Assembly (NCBI GenBank): GCA_030407315.1
Contig: JALQPE010003304.1
Location: 1-30,726, forward strand
Direction: 5' to 3'
DNA: 30,726 bases
From: Asparagopsis taxiformis
Taxonomy: Eukaryota > Rhodophyta > Florideophyceae > Bonnemaisoniales > Bonnemaisoniaceae
Shown piece by piece: positions 25,819 to 30,726 of the stretch (positions within the stretch are counted from its first letter, which is position 1; the number at the start of each line of letters is the position of its first letter). The notes beneath the pieces are model-generated. The model was not told the DNA's origin. It did no database searches and saw only the letters and a program-made list of their open reading frames with translations. The translations under genes were made by a program, and so were the position numbers.

Positions 25819-28800
25819 ATGGAATGCAAGTATGAAGGGTGCTTCTACTACTGCGTAGATGCTTATGCGCTCGCGCTGCATGAGCGAACGTGTCGCTACC
25901 CGTTCAACCCCTCTCCCCAACATTTCAACACGCTCGTGTCCTGCCGTCACCCATGCCCTTCGAAACGGCGACCATGATTCCCCGCAACCCAGCTCCCCAG
26001 ACCAGAATCTGGTCGTGCTTCCTCCAGCGACTCACCCTGTCGCTCCACTGCCACCAACCTCAACCCCTCCCGCGCAGACCTCCTCGTGCAATCCCTCGCC
26101 GCCAGTCTCACAACCCTCGAGTACAAGGCCGGCGCTGGCCGCGTGAGCGAAGTCATCACCATCCTACAAGACCCCGCATTCTCCCTAGAAAAGTTCAACA
26201 GCGCCGTTCGCACCGTAGAAGAATGTCGCCACGTTACCGCTTTCATGGTCGAAACACATTTCCGCACCGAAGGTTACAAGAGCCACATCATTCCAGACAA
26301 AACTGGTAAGTACTCGGCACAGCTGTACCTCCGCGACCCAGTCGACATGCTCGCAGGCAGTTAGCACTGGCTAACGACCAAAATACTCTCTTCCACCCCT
26401 CCCCACAGACCGCCCCCAGACGGCACCGCAATATTTTCTCATCCCCTACACACAGAATTCGCGAAAACGCTGCACCAGGTTACTAGACAGCGCGTGCAGC
26501 TCTCGGAAGATCCACAGGTCGTATGGGCAGAGGAAAATGATCCCACACCGCTTCCTCCTTTGCCGGCCTCCTCCAAGTGTACTCCGACAAGAGCAGCACA
26601 AGCCTCAAGAGCTCCGCATCGTCGCATACCCCATACACGTCACACTGCTCAACTTCTCCGCCCCCCTCCGTCGCCACTGCATCCGTACCGGCCTCACCAT
26701 CGTCGGGTATCTTCCGTACATTGTTAACCCTTCGTCCAACGCCTTGTTCGGTGATGAAATGCCGACAACCTCTAGTTCTGCTAGTCGCGCTCGCAAAATT
26801 GATATTCTTCATAAAGCACTCGAAAGTGTTTTCGTCCCTATCCACCGCGTTCTCTTCCGGTTTCCCCTGCACAGACTCCACTGCAACTGCCCGCCAATGC
26901 TTTCCCATCCTAGCCAATTATTGCTGCGACTTTCCAGAGGCCAAAGAGCTCTCATGCACTCGCAACAGCACTACCCACCACACATCCCTGCCACCGCTGC
27001 TACATCCCCGCCACTCAACTTGAATCCAGCGCGCCACACCAGCCCCGCTCCCTCGATGATACCGCTCTGCACGCCAAGAGAGCGCTCAGGAGCATACAAC
27101 TGCTCCGCTCGAAGCTCTCTCCCTCCTCGAACAACACTCTGTCCTCGAATCGACCGCTCTTTTACCCACCAACAGTCCCCTAGACCCCTACAACATTTTC
27201 TCCTTCGAGCCTCCTGCACAATCTCCACCTCGGCATCTCAAAGCTCATCAAACAGTGCATTGTCCACCGCCTCAGCTCCAGACCTCACCACCACTGCCTC
27301 CCATTCCGGGACACCTCGCACCTTCAAGGGTGAAAAAATCCATCCTCGCCGGCTCAAACAGCATTCTGTCCGCTATCGAACGCGACTACTACATCACCGG
27401 TCTTCATGTCGACTTCTCCAAGGGTGAGAAGGGCACCAATTTGAACGGCCTCTCACACGGAGGACGGCATACGCGGCATGCTCGCAGCCAAAGACTATCA
27501 CCATGTCGACATGGTGTTCCCTTTCATCGCAGCATTCATTGACACATGCTGTGACGAAGTAGAGACAGCCCCCCTCACTTCCATCTGCACGCAATACTCT
27601 GACCTCGTCGCATGGGTCATGAAGCGGGTCGCATCAAGCACTGGACTGCCGCCGAACTAGAAAGCTCCAGAACTCCATTTCCTATTTCAAAACAATCAAT
27701 GCTCTCCACCCTCGGCCCATTCCACACCACAGGTCTCAAAACTTTCAAGTTCCATCTTCTAGACCATCTTCCCGGTGACTTGCAGAGATATGGCGCCCTG
27801 GAACACATCGATGCAGGCCCCTACGAACACTCGCATCTTCTGTTCAAACAGAGTTATAGGAAAACCTCTCGAAGGCGCTCCACAGCCATGGAAGAGACTA
27901 TTCGCCACATGGAATTCCTCTTGGCCACTCCAACTGGTCACGCCCCATCGAACACATTGGGAAACCCACGCATGATATCGCCCACAGACGGTGCAGTACT
28001 CGTTCGCGACGGATTCACCGTTGCACTGCACGACTTTGCCTCCCTGCTGCCCGATGCAACCCTCCTCGTTGCAGATATCGACGGACAGCCCGATCCTGCC
28101 ACTCTTTTGCCTCTGCACAACTCCTCGTTCCCGTCTGGCACCATAACGCTATTCCAGCAACTCGGTGACACAGCTGCACAAGCGTTCCTCACCCTCGCTA
28201 GACTGCGCGCCACGGCAGAAGGCCCTCCAATACATGACATGGACATTTCCGTCACCGTGGTAAAGTCCCGCCTACGTCATGGGAGGGTACGTCCCAGATG
28301 CCGACGACTTTGACCCGCACAGTGGCATGCTTCGCCCCACAAACATGTCGAGGCACAAGCAGCAGCGCGTCTTTGCAACTTCATCATTCGGCCCCCGCAA
28401 AGAGATCGCAGTACTCCTTTGTCGTCATCTCCGGAACTGCCGATGACTACAGAACCATATGGGTAGGGCGCGTCCTGACACTGGTACGCCTGCAGTCTCC
28501 AAACCTGTTTCAACCTGTAGAACTCGTTTTGGTTCAGTATATGACCTGCTTTGCCCCAAAACCGCTGTGGAAAAAATCACTTGGGTGCATTTGTTTAAAG
28601 TGGTCCACATGGGACCCGGACAACGGATCCGTTGACAGCAAGACACTGCATCCCACAGTGCAGGTGGTCCTTGGTTTGACCTCATTCCTGCATCTACTAT
28701 ATCTGGCACCGTGCACATCGTACGAAGTAATTTCCAGTCAAGCCATTTACGAAAACAAATGCACTGGTCGGACACCGTTTCTATCTCAACCGCTTCTACA

Positions 28801-28845
28801 CCAACACTGATTACCAGTTCACAGATGATAATGAAGAAGAATAAA
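25819..28845 (+). pseudogene. KDZ-superfamily transposase, copy 2, near full length but frameshifted
   Basis: It has the same ATG and C2HC finger as copy 1 (MECKYEGCFYYC). Conserved blocks in order: LYLRDPVDML (near 26325), VYSDKSSTSLKSS (26577 on), VAYPIHVTLLNFSAPL and VGYLPY (near 26630-26720), FPILANYCCDFPEAKELSC (near 26900), FSFEPL and LHNLHLGISK (near 27200), NGL..GRHTRHA (27440, shifted), then LKTFKFHLLDHLPGDLQRYG and YEHSHLLFKQSYRKTSRRR (27728-27895), the typical C-terminal His-rich block. The C-terminal tail runs in several frames to HIVRSNFQSSHLRKQMHWSD, NRFYTNTDYQFTDDNEEE and a stop at 28845. At least eight one-base indels break it, several in C or A runs. Copy 1 sometimes has the intact base and sometimes not, so a consensus of copies would be needed to see the parent gene. 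Confidence 0.85.
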
Positions 28846-28934
28846 TCTAAATCGCAGCACTCTATTGATAATGTACTACATGATAGCCTTCTAGCCAACG
28901 TCACATTTACTGCACTAATTTCAACCATCCTCCA

Positions 28935-29790
28935 TTACGCCAAACCGTTATAACGCAGTGGCTGCATGGCGCCGCTCCATGCCCCATACTGTGGGGCATT
29001 GATTTCGACATTCAGGTTTGCACTCAGATGTCCAGCATATGGGTCAGCGACGAAAAGTTCTGCGCCAATTAGTCCTTGCGCAATCACACAATCCATTACA
29101 GCACCGATTTGACGTAATATGCGATTGAATCCAATCCTCGGACACCAGAAAAGTGATGAGCAAACGGTTTACATCAACGACATGAACAATTCCAGACCCC
29201 TCTCCGCTTTGCCACACTTCAACAGCCTCTCTCGTCACAGTACGGCTTGCAAACACATGCCGTGACTGTGCACTAGTCCGCTGTTCGCTCTCGACAACGT
29301 CCGTTTCTTCCCTTGCTTGCGAGCCTTGGAGACAAGACATGCAGTACACCACCATACCAACTAATTGCTGAAAAGCTACCCCCACATATTGACTGCAACC
29401 GCCTTGTAAACTCCTTCTGCCGTCGTGCACCTCCTTTCCCCTTCGGTTCATCCAAACACTCCACAGTAGTCACTAGCCAAGCATCCAGGCGCGCCAGCGT
29501 TAGTATGCTCGTCTCTATGTCCATTACTTGTTCTGGTCGTATCGATACCCCTGAAGATGTCCAGCACATTCACAGCTACTCGGTTGTTAAACCATGCATC
29601 ACCATTCACTTCATTTCGAAGCTGTCAGGAACCAAGCCTTTGCTGTATCGCAGCTCTGAGAACGGTGCCGTTCGCCACCTCCCCATATCCAATCACGTTG
29701 GTTTCCCTTCTCAAAAGCTTCTCAGACGCTTCGCGTTTGATCCTCTCGCTCGTCCATCTCAGCTCGCGTCGTCAGCATCGTGCATCTAGA
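28935..29790 (-). pseudogene. Unknown conserved-looking protein, convergent to the KDZ copy 2 transposase
   Basis: Minus-strand frames give protein-like sequence in succession: SERIKREASEKLLRRETNVI with GYGEVANGTVL (about 29750-29660), NEVNGDAWFNNRVAVNVLDI (29615-29560), DIETSILTLARLDAWLVTT (29520-29460), SGIVHVVDVNRLLITFLVSE (29200-29140) and, in the last frame, MDCVIAQGLIGAELFVADPY with LNVEINAPQYGAWSGAMQPL to a stop at 28935. At least four breaks are needed, including an in-frame TGA near 29622. I do not recognise the family. It ends about 90 bases from the transposase stop, tail to tail, so it may be cargo of the KDZ element. Confidence 0.45.
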
Positions 29791-30509
29791 CATTAATTTC
29801 GTTACCCAGCGAACCGAACAATCTGTCCCTCGCATTAAGCTTCCGTGCACTCATCACGACGTCGGACATTTCTGCGTCACCTTCACTTTCAATTCCTTGC
29901 TCCCCGCCACAGCCTCTTGACAGCACACACGCTGCTCCTCATCGGAAAACACATCACACCACGGACTTTGACGCAGTACGTGTTCGCACCAAGTCATTCA
30001 GCAGATCACTCTCGTCCCTGTACGAAGGGTATACCACTGCAGATTCTTGATGATATAGCCCGGAGAGGTAGCAATATATCCTACACCGTTTTCGCTCCAA
30101 AGTGTCCCCTTCTACCGGCTCTACCTCGATGGTACGTCCAGTCCACGTCTCTGCGTTTGTTCCCCTATAGGGTCCAGCTCCATAGTCTCGTTCTGCACCA
30201 CTTTGTCAGGTTTTTCCTCAACCGCCCTAAGAACTCCAAGGTATTTCACGGGAATGGCTTTTGTATTTTCGACTTACCGCCACCGTGATCACTGATTCTA
30301 CCTGTTCTCGCAATTGCAGTAAGGCTGGCATTTTCCGCCTGCAGAGTCTTCACCTTAGCCTCCACGCAACTATCTCCGTGGTGAGCGCCTTGTTTGCTAT
30401 GTCCTGGCCTAAACACTTTTTTCCAGCTCCGCGATCTTCTTCTCTGCGCATTGATGCGACTCGCCATTAAATCGATGGATTCCGGCGGATGCAACCTCTC
30501 TACCCTCAC
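29791..30509 (-). pseudogene. Decayed coiled-coil segment, possibly the 5' part of the gene at 28935-29790
   Basis: Minus-strand frames include KIAELEKSV and VEAKVKTLQAENASLTAIAR (30430-30310), a clear coiled-coil pattern split over two frames. An Arg/Ser-rich start (MASRINAQRRRSRSWKK) begins at 30471, or further upstream at 30509. Further down are pieces such as ETMELDPIGEQTQRRG (about 30210-30160) and DESDLLNDLVRTRTASKSVV (about 30020-29960). They could lead into the unknown protein downstream. No family recognised. Confidence 0.3.
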
Positions 30510-30726
30510 CGTCCCCCCTCTCGCATGCTATCGGGAATATGATGTCCTCCATCGGCATAGCCTGACGTCCGCGGGGGCGTTACGCGCATATTTGGCACCA
30601 ATGACAGTCTGTTGTGACGAGGCCCGCACTCCGGCTGCTGCTCTCCCCTCAGTACCACCTGACCGCCGATGATAGTTGGCATCCTGTGAACGTTGCTCAG
30701 AAACAACATCCCTTGCCGCTATCCTC
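30510..30726. other. Right edge, nothing recognised
   Basis: No supported gene or repeat. No KDZ terminal repeat is present. Confidence 0.3.

Larger units (their letters stand above)
23773..30726 (+). mobile_element. KDZ-type transposon copy 2 (right end outside the window)
   Basis: It starts with the CGTCTGTGTTTTCGGAAGTG terminus at 23773, inserted in gypsy pol. The order matches copy 1: terminal repeat, 43-bp and 24-bp tandem repeats, leader, palindrome, transposase. No inverted terminal repeat is found before 30726, so the element continues beyond the window or is truncated. The target site 5' of it ends CCGAATAT. Confidence 0.65.

Noticed and set aside
1..30726. tRNA or rRNA genes
   Set aside because: I saw no cloverleaf with A and B box consensus and no rRNA-like sequence on reading both strands. 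A tRNAscan run would be decisive.

Overview
This is nuclear DNA from a eukaryote. It carries a Ty3/gypsy retrotransposon with a chromodomain-type integrase tail, KDZ-type (Kyakuja/Dileera/Zisupton/Plavaka) DNA transposons, a CACTA-like element with subterminal repeats, and a solo LTR. There are no bacterial operons or ribosome binding sites. Introns appear rare or absent. The lineage cannot be fixed from the sequence: a fungus, a red alga or an oomycete would each fit. Almost every gene is broken by one-base frameshifts, many in homopolymer runs. The window is therefore a graveyard of mobile elements, an assembly with indel errors, or both.

Layout. 1-75 is the terminal repeat of a KDZ-type element whose body lies off the left edge. 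106-2501 (minus) is a decayed gene with an N-terminal ParB-like domain and a C-terminal DNA methyltransferase domain (DPPF). 2739-5024 is a CACTA-like element holding a small coiled-coil ORF. 5270-10327 is KDZ copy 1: terminal repeat, minisatellites, a long leader interrupted by a 779-bp solo LTR, then a truncated transposase. Directly abutting it is a second methyltransferase gene (10328-12164, minus, DPPY). 12.4-14.4 kb is a field of palindromic repeats. 14.7-19.3 kb (plus) holds an unknown basic-tailed protein, a Cys-rich plus ParB-like protein and a 2-oxoglutarate/Fe(II) dioxygenase of phytanoyl-dioxygenase type, all broken. This block is flanked by direct repeats. 20.4-21.0 kb has a possible zinc-binding ORF. 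21653-21685 is a KDZ terminal repeat in inverted orientation to 5270-5302, so 5270-21685 could be one 16.4-kb cargo-bearing element.

21686-23772 is a gypsy fragment in the order pol end - LTR - gag start (minus). It is bounded on both sides exactly by KDZ termini. Its LTR or leader carries a string of hairpins with a shared loop and co-varying stems. 23773 to the right edge is KDZ copy 2, with a longer transposase (25819-28845) and a decayed minus-strand gene downstream of it.

The most interesting reading is a transposon-linked set of DNA-modification genes: two ParB-like domains (DGxHR motif), two related DNA methyltransferases and one 2OG-Fe(II) dioxygenase, next to KDZ transposases. KDZ elements in fungi are known to be associated with TET/JBP dioxygenases. 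A ParB + methyltransferase + phytanoyl-type dioxygenase set would be a distinct version of that theme. The functional statements are inferences from motifs, and no gene here is shown to be intact.
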